Source of the DNA: Bacteroidales bacterium
Lineage (GTDB): Bacteria > Bacteroidota > Bacteroidia > Bacteroidales > Bacteroidaceae
Length of the DNA: 32,428 bases
Direction: 5' to 3'
Assembly (NCBI GenBank): GCA_004552155.1
Contig: SFPF01000061.1
Coordinates: 1 to 32,428 of the forward strand
Part shown: piece by piece, positions 17,095 to 25,523 of the stretch
Layout: every line of letters begins with the position of its first letter
Position numbering within the stretch: the stretch's first letter is position 1
Program-made: the position numbers and the translations under genes
The notes under the pieces: model-generated
Databases searched by the model: none
Told to the model about the DNA's origin: nothing
What the model saw: only the letters and a program-made list of their open reading frames with translations

Positions 17095-20000
17095 TTCGAC
17101 GTGAAGGTGAACGTGTTGGACGGAGCTTCTACTTCGGAGAGCGAGCCGTCGAAGACGAACAGGCTGCTGCCGGGGAGCGTCACGGTAAGCTGCGTGTCGT
17201 AGCTGATGGCCTGGCCTTCTGCAAAGCCTTGAAGCGCATCCTGTACGCTGAACGACTTAACGAAGTACATCGCGCCGGTCACGTTGGCAGGAATGTTGAG
17301 CGCGTCGCGGAGCGTGAAGGTGTAGGTCTGCGAAGAGTTGCCGCCGTTGCGCAGGGCGAGGGTAGCCTTCGTGCCGTTCCAAGAAGCCCAGCCGTAAACG
17401 TTGGCCTTAGAGCCGTCCCAAGGATTGCCGCCCACCCAGTGAGCATCGGGCAATACGTCGGCATTCTTCTCCTGCCACTTGATGCACTCGGCGAGGTCGC
17501 CCCAAAGAGCACCGCCGTTGATGTTGTTCATGCGTTCATAGTCGTTGTAGAGTTCCACCATGCCAGAGCCGCATACGAAAGCGCAGCGCAGTTCGCGGCG
17601 TGCGGGTTCGTAGGCCATGTTCTTGCTCACCTGTCCGTGGGTAGAGAGAATGAAGCCGTGGGTCATCAGCGTGTTGATGGGGCAGATGGGAGAGTTCGTC
17701 ACGTAGTTCTGGTAAACGAGGCGGTCGCGGTAGGTAATCCAGTTTTCGCGGTCGATGCTGTTGTTGCCAATCGTGCCGTAGTCGCCTTCCTGACGCCAGG
17801 TAGCGTCGGTGTAGTGATACCAGAAGGGGCTTGCCCATGTGCCGACGGTGGTGTTGAAGAAGATGTCGCGCTTGAGCTCTTCGCGTACGTAGCGTTCGAG
17901 GCGGATAATGCCTTCGGCGTTCTCATTGCCCGTGTCGCCTGTATCGGGACCAACGGCAGAGAACTGTGCGGAGATACCGTCGAACTTGAAGAAGTTGAAG
18001 TCGCCCTGGTTCTGCGTGAGGTTTTCGGCGGCAGCCTTAAACGTTGCGTAGTAGTTGGGGTTAGAAAGCACCATAGACTGACCTTTGTCGGTCCAATACT
18101 TGCGGCGGTAGTTACCGCTGGTGCCGTAGCCGCCCACCGGGCCGAGCCATGCGCCAACGCCTGCGCCCATCTCGGCTGCCTTAGCGGCCATGTCGCGCAT
18201 TTCGTTGGGGAAGCCTGCGTGGAAGGTCCACGTGCCGTAGTTGTCCCAGCCGTCGTCGATGACGAAACTCTTAGGACCTACGCCGTAAACATCGTAGAAG
18301 TCGCTCTTCCAGTGGTTGAGCACGTCGAGCACCTGATTGGCGTTCATGTTGTTGGTAGGATTGGCAGCGTTGTTGCGGTCGATGTTCAGTTCATACCAAG
18401 AGATGTAGCAGGGATAAGCACGCCAGGGCACTGCGCGTTCGCGTTCGGAGTAGGCGAGGAACGAGCGGCGCTTCTGCGTCTTGTGGATATTGCTGTTGTC
18501 CTGCGAGCCGTCCTGGGCAATCAGACCCACAACGCCGCTAATCTTCCAGGTTTCGCCGGCGGCGAGCGTCGTGTTGCGGCTCCAAAGGCCTTGGATGCCC
18601 ACTACGTCAGTGGTGATGGTTGCGCCTCCCTTCGGCGTGTAAATCTTCACGGTCATCGTAGAGTTGGCATCTACCTGTTCGCTTGCTTTCTCAACGAATA
18701 CGCGGAGTTTGAAAGTGCCGGCGTAGGGAGCAGAGAAGGTGAAGGTGTTGTTGCTGTGCTCATTGCCAGAATAACCAGAGTGGTAATCGCTGGCGGCCAC
18801 GTCGTTGGAAGCGTCGAGGAGGTCTGCGCCGCCGAAATTGAGGCGGTGGTTGCCGCTGGTGTAAGCCACGGTGATTTCTACCTTCTGATTAGCTGCGAGC
18901 GTCACGCCGTCCTTGACATAAGCGAGTACGTTGGGATAGTTTGCGCCCGTGGCCTCGATAACGCGGTTGGGCAGGCTGGCGCTTGCCACCGTGCTCCAAG
19001 AAGTAGCCGTGAGCGAAATGGGGTCGAGTGTCGTGGTGAGCGTGTAGTTGTCTTCCGCGCCGGAAGCCTCGCCCACGGTGTTGTAGGCCACGGGATTTTC
19101 AAGGCCGGCAAAGATCTTGTTGCTCATCAGCACGGCACCGCGCGTGTTGCCCACAGTGGCGGGTGTAGAGCCGGCGGCTTGCGTGTCTACGTTGTAGATA
19201 AGGGGAATGACGTTGTACATGTCTACGTCGTTCGCGCCCGTCAGTTCCATCTCGGTGCGGAGGTAGTGGCTGCCGTCGCGGAGCACGGCTTTCCACACGA
19301 TGTTCACCGTTGCGCCCTTATAAGTATAGGTGTAGTTGGCAACGAGTGCGAGGCCGTTGTAGTGCTCTGCACCGCCCACGGCTGCGCTTTCGCCCGTGAG
19401 GGTTTGCATTTCTACGCTGTTGAGCGTCATGGCAGAGGCGGGCACGTTGTCGCCCGAGCCGAAGGCCACGGTAAAGATTTCCGTACCGGGGAGGAGGTTC
19501 ATGGCGTTGGAGCCGGCGAAGTAGAGCGAGTTGTTAGCCTTTACGAACGAGGCTGCCAGCACGTTGTTGTAGAGCGTGTAGGTGTCGGCGGTCGTTGCCA
19601 CTTTGGCTTCGCCCACGGCTTCCTGCTGCGCGGGATAGAGCACGGCGTTGGTGTAGGCCGTGGTGGCGGGCTGCACGGGAATGGTGGCGTAGGCCACGGT
19701 GATAGTCTTTGTCACGTCGTTAATGGAGATGATGACAAATTTGCCTTCTTGCGCCGTTGCGCTCACCGCGCTCTTTTGCAGGCGGCCTTCGCTGGTCACG
19801 GTCTGGCCGTTGGTGTAAGCCGTGCCGTTAACGGTAACGGTCGTGCCGGCGGGAGCCACGATGGTATAGGTGTGGGTCTGCAAGTCGGCTTCGGCAAACT
19901 GCCAGCGGCTGCCGCCGTCGTTTGCGCCGTTGTCCTTCCAATAGCCAAGCGTAGTGGTGCCATCGAGAGGGTTAGCCGAATCGTTTACGCCCTGAAACCA

Positions 20001-20429
20001 GTTAAGGTACTTAGTGGCCACGCTTGTCGTGTTGTACAGGGCAATCTCATAATAGTCGCCCGAGTAGTTGTTACACTTGAAGTAAGCGCCGTCGGTTTTG
20101 CTGTCGGTCAGCCGGAGAAAACCTTTGGTGCCGTCGGAGTAGCTTGCGGCTTTGGTGTAACTCAGCCACTTCTTGGAAGTGTAGCAATAGATGTAGTAGG
20201 TATCAGAGATACCAGCCGAATAGAAGGCAAACAGCGCTTTGTTCTCGTCTGTCTGCGTGGGAGCGGTGTAGCCATTGGCGTAATAGCCGTTGCCGCTCAC
20301 CATTGTGTAGAGGTGTTCCGGCTTACCGTTTGACGGGTCGGTCGTGGACGCCTCAATCTTGTCGGCCCACGCCTGTCCTGCAAAGCACAGGAGCAGGGCC
20401 ATCAAAGAGAAATACTTTTTCATAAGCAT
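17091..20429 (-). CDS. Large secreted glycoside hydrolase, alpha-galactosidase-like (clan GH-D type)
   Basis: 1112 residues. A signal peptide (MKKYFSLMALLLCFAGQAWA; ATG 20423 or 20429) is followed by a lectin-like beta domain (about 25-190), a linker, and a beta-supersandwich (about 250-690). A TIM barrel then contains KSFVIDDGWDNYGTW, KFDGIS with a likely nucleophile D817, and WRQEGDYG with a likely acid/base D883. The 66-residue spacing and the K-x-D motif resemble GH36/GH27 enzymes, so an alpha-galactoside or alpha-N-acetylgalactosaminide target is plausible but unproven. A C-terminal beta domain ends in LPGSSLFVFDGSL. The frame stops at 17091 after TFTFTSK while another frame continues, suggesting a break. 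With the neighbouring GH20 and acetyltransferase-like genes it may serve host-glycan use. Confidence 0.72.
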   Translation of the reverse strand: MLMKKYFSLMALLLCFAGQAWADKIEASTTDPSNGKPEHLYTMVSGNGYYANGYTAPTQTDENKALFAFYSAGISDTYYIYCYTSKKWLSYTKAASYSDGTKGFLRLTDSKTDGAYFKCNNYSGDYYEIALYNTTSVATKYLNWFQGVNDSANPLDGTTTLGYWKDNGANDGGSRWQFAEADLQTHTYTIVAPAGTTVTVNGTAYTNGQTVTSEGRLQKSAVSATAQEGKFVIISINDVTKTITVAYATIPVQPATTAYTNAVLYPAQQEAVGEAKVATTADTYTLYNNVLAASFVKANNSLYFAGSNAMNLLPGTEIFTVAFGSGDNVPASAMTLNSVEMQTLTGESAAVGGAEHYNGLALVANYTYTYKGATVNIVWKAVLRDGSHYLRTEMELTGANDVDMYNVIPLIYNVDTQAAGSTPATVGNTRGAVLMSNKIFAGLENPVAYNTVGEASGAEDNYTLTTTLDPISLTATSWSTVASASLPNRVIEATGANYPNVLAYVKDGVTLAANQKVEITVAYTSGNHRLNFGGADLLDASNDVAASDYHSGYSGNEHSNNTFTFSAPYAGTFKLRVFVEKASEQVDANSTMTVKIYTPKGGATITTDVVGIQGLWSRNTTLAAGETWKISGVVGLIAQDGSQDNSNIHKTQKRRSFLAYSERERAVPWRAYPCYISWYELNIDRNNAANPTNNMNANQVLDVLNHWKSDFYDVYGVGPKSFVIDDGWDNYGTWTFHAGFPNEMRDMAAKAAEMGAGVGAWLGPVGGYGTSGNYRRKYWTDKGQSMVLSNPNYYATFKAAAENLTQNQGDFNFFKFDGISAQFSAVGPDTGDTGNENAEGIIRLERYVREELKRDIFFNTTVGTWASPFWYHYTDATWRQEGDYGTIGNNSIDRENWITYRDRLVYQNYVTNSPICPINTLMTHGFILSTHGQVSKNMAYEPARRELRCAFVCGSGMVELYNDYERMNNINGGALWGDLAECIKWQEKNADVLPDAHWVGGNPWDGSKANVYGWASWNGTKATLALRNGGNSSQTYTFTLRDALNIPANVTGAMYFVKSFSVQDALQGFAEGQAISYDTQLTVTLPGSSLFVFDGSLSEVEAPSNTFTFTSK

Positions 20430-20480
20430 TACACAGAGGTTTTAGGTTGATAATATAGAGTTAATAAAAAGTTGGTTATT

Positions 20481-20585
20481 AGTAGACGAGTTTACAAGTA
20501 GACGAGTAAACGAGACAAGTTTCTCATGTAAAATATGAAACTAGCAAGACATATCTGTCTTGTTTACTTGTTTACTAAAAATCGC
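20481..20585. repeat. Composite repeat scaffold, copy 3 (lacking the hairpin modules)
   Basis: Starts tagtagacgagtttacaagt and ends cttgtttactaaaaatcgct. It shares its middle (gagacaagtttctcat, then aaaatat, tagcaagaca, ctgtcttgtttacttg) with copies at 1-207 and 27090-27270, but lacks the 62-nt hairpin module. It sits between the glycosidase start and the acyltransferase stop. Confidence 0.75.
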
Positions 20586-20590
20586 TTGTT

Positions 20591-21620
20591 TTACACTTTC
20601 AAGAACACGCCGCTGCGATACATCGCCAGCAGCAGGGCGAACACGATGGCGAAATTGCCAAACGTGAGCCACGCCTCGTAGAAGTCGCCCAGAAGCGGCG
20701 CAAGCCCGTAACTCACCGACTGCACCGCGCTGCGGAAGTTCACCACCTCGCCTATCATGTAGGCGGCGATGGAGTTCATGCCGTATATCTTGAGCCAATT
20801 CAGTCCTCGGCTGTGCCCTTTCACGTCTATCCACCAGTAGAAGAGCCACATCAGCAGGAAGCACAAGCCGCCCGAGAAGAGCGTCATGCTGCCTGTCCAT
20901 ATCCTTTTGATGATAGGCATTTCCAAGCTCCACAGCAACCCTGCCGCCACCAGCGCCATGCCTATGGCAAAGAGGAACAGCGCAGCTTTTTCGGGATCGG
21001 TCTTGCCGTGCTTCTTGATAATCTGTCCGGCAAATGCGCCGAGTAGCACCGTTACGCCGAACGTCAGCGAGCTGAGTATCCACGAATAGGACGGGTCGCC
21101 CTGAAAGCGTCCCAGCACCAGCGCGTCAAGCCTTAGGGCAAAGTTGCCCTCCGGCGTGTAGTCGCCAAGGAGCATCATCGGCACGGTGTAGCCCGCAAGC
21201 AGCAACGCGGCGGCTATGATTTGCCCTTTCACCTTGAAGTTCAGCACTATCAGAGCCGTGATGAGATAGCCAGCGGCGATGGCCTGCAGCGTATTGGTAT
21301 ATATATAAATATTGTGTGGGTCGAGGCCGAGCAGGTTGCCCTGCACCACCATTCCCAAGAGAAACAGCACGGCGAAGCGCTTCGCCACCTTGCGGTAGAC
21401 CGCCGCCTTGCCGCCGCTCAAGGAAGAGCGGCATCACGAGATCCCAGAAGCGGAAGCCCGCCCACGCCTCGTGGTCGAGCTGGAAAAGGATAGCGCGGGC
21501 GGCGGGCGCGTCTATCTGCCACAACACGGCACACGCCACCGGCTGCAGGAATACCAGCAGAAAGAGGTCAAAGCCCCGCAGAATGTCTAACGAGGCAAGC
21601 CTACGGCGTTGTGCGTCCAT
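20591..21620 (-). pseudogene. DUF5009/HGSNAT-like membrane acyltransferase, frame broken
   Basis: Multi-pass membrane protein of the family that includes heparan-alpha-glucosaminide N-acetyltransferase-like and DUF5009 proteins. ATG 21620 gives MDAQRRRLASLDILRGFDLFLL, the classic SLDxLRGxD start. The first frame runs to FRFWDLVMPLFL. The second frame continues with SGGKAAVYRKVAKRFAVLFL, then GLDPHNIYIYTNTLQAIAAGYLI, several hydrophobic helices, FYWWIDVKGHSRGLNWLKIYG and NSIAAYMIGEVV, ending at 20591. Relatives carry about 15 residues (F-M-x-G-x-x-M-P-F-S-F-like) between these blocks, so about 45 nt seem missing near 21420. A role in acetylating or remodelling amino sugars is suggested by the nearby GH20 but is inference. 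Confidence 0.72.
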
Positions 21621-21683
21621 AGTATCAGGTAACAGGTATGCTTTTCTTATATCCCAAACGGGCGTTTTGCCCATTTTGCTTTG

Positions 21684-21691
21684 CAAAATTA
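21684..21691 (-). promoter_or_regulatory. -7 box of the acyltransferase gene
   Basis: Minus-strand TAATTTTG matches TAnnTTTG, 63 nt before ATG 21620. The -33 position is only a T run. Confidence 0.5.
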
Positions 21692-21939
21692 GGTTTTTCT
21701 GCCAAGAAAATAAAAACGCGCCTCCGCGGGCACGCCCTAAAAACCGCCTTTTGCCGCTTTTCTTATAAGGCAAACGCTCTTTTTGGTGACATAAAAGACA
21801 CTTAATTATAAGATAAACCGCTTTATTTGAAAACTACAAATTACAAAATAGGGGGGGGGTATTCATAAAAATATTTAATAATCGAGATTTCCCTAATTCT
21901 TTTACGTGATAGTTACCCAAATTTTAAGGAAATTTGCAG
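21692..21939. other. Gene-free AT-rich stretch with a 9-G tract
   Basis: Between divergent genes. No credible ORF. The notable feature is a run of nine G at 21851-21859 in otherwise AT-rich DNA. A cttataagg motif at about 21763-21771 recurs near 11130 and in related form near 7682. Confidence 0.6.
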
Positions 21940-22001
21940 AAGATAGGCTGCGGCTCGGCAATTAAAGTAAACTTTATTGCGCTCGCCTTGCACTATCTTT
22001 G
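21940..22001 (+). promoter_or_regulatory. Short hairpin repeat carrying a TATCTTTG promoter box
   Basis: Arms aagatag (21940-21946) and ctatctt (21993-21999) enclose the repeat sequence ggctgcggctcggcaatt and gcgctcgccttgcac. The right arm overlaps TATCTTTG (21994-22001), a perfect TAnnTTTG box, 77 nt before the start of the downstream gene. A near-identical copy is at 31631-31692. Confidence 0.65.
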
Positions 22002-22078
22002 CAGCCGAAAGCATTTATTTTATTGCTTTCTCTGTCATTGAGAGGAATATTATTTATTTCAACAAATACATAAACACT

Positions 22079-23956
22079 ATGAACAAAAGGTACTTCTTTT
22101 TGCTTACGCTCCTCTTTGCCTTTCTGGGCGGGGTGAAATCTGAAGCGCAGATTACTGCGACCAGTCAATTGACTAATGCCAAGGCATATACGATTAAGAG
22201 TGCCGGGCGTGGTTATTTGTTTTACAATCCTTCTGCATCAGAGACGGTACTTTATAGTACATCAAACGGTGCTACTCTGACAAACGACACGCCCGATGGC
22301 TCGCAAGTAAACAATCAGTTTGCTTTTCTTCGTGGTCTGAACACCACTTCTGGTCAATATTATCTTTTTAGCGTAGGTGCACAAAAGTTTGTGAACATCT
22401 CTTCTGCTGTTTCGGTTGGAGGAGATAACGTTCGCGGCATGATTTTTAGCGACACGCCGACCGCAGACTCAAAAATCACCTTAACAAGTGGAACGACAAG
22501 CGGCACATCGGGCTATATTATTAAGTATGCCAATGCCAGCGGTTGGCAGGTGAATGTAACCAACTGGAGGCATTACAGTTCTTCGGGTATCAAGATTTTT
22601 ACAAATGCCGACGTAGATGCCGGTAGCGTTATGGTTATCAAGGAGGCCGCCACGAGTTTTGATGGCTTGGCCGCTGCGATGAAAAAGATTTATGATTTTG
22701 AGGGCACGACGGCGTCTGTTGAAACAATCAAGACTAACTGTGCAAGCAAAGTTGGTTATCCTAAGACATCTACTTCTGCTTATACAAACTTCTTAAGCGC
22801 ATTCGAAAGCGGCACGCTCGAAACTTCTCACTTTACAGCCCTTTATGCTTCTACCGACGTAAACATGCCGATCGAGGGTCATGCTTATACGTTTACGTTT
22901 AAGCACATGAACGGCACTCGTACTTATCTATATTGGAATGGCAGCAAAATAACTTCTGCAGTTGGCACTACTTTGCCCGAAACCGCTACGTTCGTATGTC
23001 ATAAAGAAGGTACAAAGTATATGTTTGTAAATCCCAGCCGCGGCAACTACCTTGTTTGGTGGGGCGGCAGTGGCGACGGTGCTTATGAAAGCAATAACGG
23101 CTATACGTCTGCTTACGACTCTGGAAAGAATCTTTTCGAGGTCATTAAATTTACTACGGGAAGCAATGTACAGGCAACAAACGAGGATATTTTTGGCTGT
23201 GTTGGCTTGAAGGGTACGCGTAGCAGTGGCGATGCTCCTTATTTCATTTTGAAAAATACAGCAGGCGGTGCTGTGGCTTCTTCTAATCCCTTTGTCGATA
23301 AAACAACGACGAATGCGGCTTATCGCAGCAGTGCCGTGATGGTTGAAGAAGTCGAATATTACAACAAACTTGTATTCCGTTCGCCCGCTACGCCCGACGG
23401 CAAATACTATGCTTCTATTTATTTGCCTTATGCCGCCACCGTGCCCACGGGTGCTACGGCTTATCTCGGCACGCTGAACGGAAGCAAAATTACGCTCACG
23501 GATATCGAAAGCACCGTTATTCCTAAGAATACGGCTGTGGTTATGGTTGCCGAAAGCGACCTCGCTACGCAACACATTGCCCCGGCTATCACGACAGGTT
23601 CTGTGCCCTCTGGCGTTACCAATACTTTTAAAGGAACTCTGACTACAACTCCCAAAGCAGATGCTCTACTGGCTGATACCTATGTGCTCAACGGCAGTTT
23701 CGACAATATCGGCTTCTATAAGTACACGGCTACATATCTGCCTAAGGGGCGTGCCTATTTTGAAGTGGTAAGTTCGGGCGTTCAAGGTTTCTTGTTCGAC
23801 TTTGGCGAAGAAGAGGGCGAAACGACTGGCATCAATGCCGCCGCCCTGTCCGACAGCAACGCTGCCAAAACTTACTACGACCTGAGCGGTCGCCGCGTGG
23901 CAAGTCCGAAGCATGGCCTTTACATTTGCAACGGCAAGAAAGTTTACATTAAATAA
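22079..23956 (+). CDS. Secreted multi-domain protein with Bacteroidales C-terminal tail
   Basis: 625 residues of unknown function. ATG 22079 begins the signal peptide MNKRYFFLLTLLFAFLGGVKSEAQ. Two lectin-like stretches follow: AKAYTIKSAGRGYLFYNPSA near the N-terminus and GHAYTFTFKHMNGTRTYLYW near the middle. Then comes a region KYYASIYLPYAATVPTGATAYLG common to many Prevotella secreted proteins. The C-terminus, TYYDLSGRRV with GLYICNGKKVYIK, matches that of the fragment at 16141-17094, suggesting a common export or processing pathway. By eye its GC content is lower than that of its neighbours. It is followed after 23 nt by a 54-residue ORF and then a terminator, suggesting a two-gene transcript. 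A host- or polysaccharide-binding role is only a guess. Confidence 0.75.
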   Translation: MNKRYFFLLTLLFAFLGGVKSEAQITATSQLTNAKAYTIKSAGRGYLFYNPSASETVLYSTSNGATLTNDTPDGSQVNNQFAFLRGLNTTSGQYYLFSVGAQKFVNISSAVSVGGDNVRGMIFSDTPTADSKITLTSGTTSGTSGYIIKYANASGWQVNVTNWRHYSSSGIKIFTNADVDAGSVMVIKEAATSFDGLAAAMKKIYDFEGTTASVETIKTNCASKVGYPKTSTSAYTNFLSAFESGTLETSHFTALYASTDVNMPIEGHAYTFTFKHMNGTRTYLYWNGSKITSAVGTTLPETATFVCHKEGTKYMFVNPSRGNYLVWWGGSGDGAYESNNGYTSAYDSGKNLFEVIKFTTGSNVQATNEDIFGCVGLKGTRSSGDAPYFILKNTAGGAVASSNPFVDKTTTNAAYRSSAVMVEEVEYYNKLVFRSPATPDGKYYASIYLPYAATVPTGATAYLGTLNGSKITLTDIESTVIPKNTAVVMVAESDLATQHIAPAITTGSVPSGVTNTFKGTLTTTPKADALLADTYVLNGSFDNIGFYKYTATYLPKGRAYFEVVSSGVQGFLFDFGEEEGETTGINAAALSDSNAAKTYYDLSGRRVASPKHGLYICNGKKVYIK

Positions 23957-23979
23957 TCTCTCTAATCCCATATACAACA

Positions 23980-24144
23980 ATGAAAAAGCAATATATTTCC
24001 CCAAAGCTTCAAGTTCACTTTCTCCAAATCGAAGGCGGCATGCTCTGCGGCAGCATTGATGTTGTTGACGGCGGCAGCAATGTGGTTACCGATTCTGGCA
24101 ACAACTTAGAAGGCGGTGCTTGGACTAACCAAAAAGAAGCCTAA
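23980..24144 (+). CDS. 54-residue peptide cotranscribed with the secreted protein
   Basis: Small ORF starting MKKQYISPKLQVHFLQIEGG, followed by MLCGSIDVVDGGSNVV and ending NLEGGAWTNQKEA. The pattern K-K-x-Y-I-x-P-x-L-x-V and a short hydrophobic stretch ending near Leu-Cys-Gly-Ser resembles a set of abundant, uncharacterised Prevotella/Bacteroidales short peptides known to me from genome reading. No membrane helix. It begins 23 nt after the preceding stop and ends 41 nt before a strong terminator, so it is probably translated from the same mRNA. A secreted or processed peptide is possible but unproven. Confidence 0.7.
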   Translation: MKKQYISPKLQVHFLQIEGGMLCGSIDVVDGGSNVVTDSGNNLEGGAWTNQKEA

Positions 24145-24185
24145 AGCAACAACAAGAGTAAATCTTCTTATAATAGAATGTTTTG

Positions 24186-24222
24186 AGGGGAGCGCGTTCG
24201 TGAGAATACGCTCCCCTTTTTA
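24186..24222 (+). terminator. Terminator of the secreted protein / small peptide pair
   Basis: 9-bp stem aggggagcg/cgctcccct (24186-24194 with 24209-24217), 14-nt loop, then a T run. Confidence 0.88.
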
Positions 24223-24245
24223 TGTTTTCGGAGAAAATTTACGTT

Positions 24246-25510
24246 TTATTGCAGATGCCCTAAGAAGTCGGCGACGATGAAACAACTGCCGCCCACGAAA
24301 ACAACGTCGTCGGGCGCGGCGGCAGCACGGGCGGCGGCATAGGCGGCAGGCACATCAGGGAAAGCGGTGCCGCCCGTCAGTCCGCTTGCGTCGGCAATGG
24401 CTTTCAGACGGTCGGGCGCGGCGCACGGAAGCCTGCGTCCAATAATAATAAATATGGTGATTGGGGGCAGGGTGGGGCAGGAGGCGGAGCACGGTGCTGA
24501 TGTCCTTATCTTCCGCCATGCCAAACACGAGATGCAGCCGCTTGCCCGCAGCAAGTATGTCGCTCAGGCGTGCCGCCGTCAGCGTCAGTCCGCCCGGGTT
24601 GTGCCCCACATCGCAAATCGTGAGCGGCCGGTGCGCCACGGTTTGCCAGCGGCCGCGCAAGCCCGTGAGGCGTTCCACGTCGCGGAAAGAGCACGGTGCG
24701 GGCATTGAGCCTCTGGCAGCGTCCCGTGAGCGGGCAACTGATTTGCCCGAAGTGGCGCGTGGCATAAGTTTCTTGTTCTGCCCAGATGCAGCCATCGGTA
24801 GGCAAGTTTGTATTGTCGAAATCAATGATTTCGTCGTCCTCATCCGCCCAGAAGAGCGGTGCTCCCTTTTCCTCGGCAATGCGGCTGAACACGGCAGCGG
24901 TTTCCGGTGTGCGCTCGCCGATGACTACGGGCGTGGCGGGCTTGATGATGCCGCCCTTTTCGGTGGCAATCTCTGCGAGGGTGCTGCCGAGCAGCGCGGT
25001 GTGTTCGAGGCTGATGTTGGTGATGACGGAAAGCACGGGGCTGATGATGTTGGTGCAGTCGAGCCGTCCGCCAAGCCCCACTTCAATCACCGCCACGTCA
25101 ACCTCGGCATCGGAGAAGTAGCGCAATGCCATGGCTGTGGTGATTTCAAAAAACGAAGGGCGAAGCGGTTCGAAGAAACCGCGCTCCCTTTCCACGAAGT
25201 CCACCACATATTCCTCGCTCACCGGCTCGCCGTTCACGCGGATACGCTCACGGAAGTCCACGAGGTGGGGCGAGGTGTAAAGTCCCACGCGCAGTCCCGC
25301 GCTTTGCAGCGTGGCAGCGATGAGGTGCGCCGTGCTGCCTTTGCCGTTCGTGCCTGCCACGTGTATCGTGGCGTAGTTGCGGTGCGGGTGCCCAAAGTGC
25401 GCGTCGAGTGTTTCGGTGACTTGCAGCCCGGGCTTGTATGCCTTTGCGCCGACTTGCTGGAACATCGGCGTTTTCACATAAAGATATTGTAGCGTTTCTT
25501 GGTAGGTCAT
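24246..25510 (-). pseudogene. folC: Folylpolyglutamate synthase / dihydrofolate synthase, two frame breaks
   Basis: Mur-ligase-fold enzyme adding glutamate to folates. ATG 25510 starts MTYQETLQYLYVKTPMFQQVG. Frame 1 carries the P-loop HVAGTNGKGSTAHLIAATLQ, GLYTSPHLVDFRERI, EVGLGGRLDCTNII, TNISLEHTALLG and CPLTGRCQRLNARTVL. It then loses register. Frame 2 resumes with FRDVERLTGLRGRWQTV, then TICDVGHNPGGL and LHLVFGMAEDKDISTVL up to YYYWTQASVRRA. Frame 3 supplies DRLKAIADASGLTGG and DDVVFVGGSCFIVADFL to the stop at 24246. About 20-30 residues normally lie between ARTVL and FRDVERL, so roughly 70-90 nt are missing near 24695. The second break near 24420-24440 is only a few nt. The enzyme is normally essential, so a sequence artefact is suspected. 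Confidence 0.85.
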
Positions 25511-25523
25511 ATGTATCTTACGA

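Noticed and set aside
17229..20333. 1034-residue open frame on the plus strand
   Set aside because: It lies entirely antisense to the glycosidase, whose signal peptide, domain motifs and tail are convincing. The product is Val/Ala/Gly/His-rich without recognisable motifs, as expected for a GC-biased shadow frame.
21940..22001. Invertible (phase-variable) promoter
   Set aside because: The inverted arms are only 7 bp, the left arm does not produce a second TAnnTTTG box, and no invertase gene is visible.
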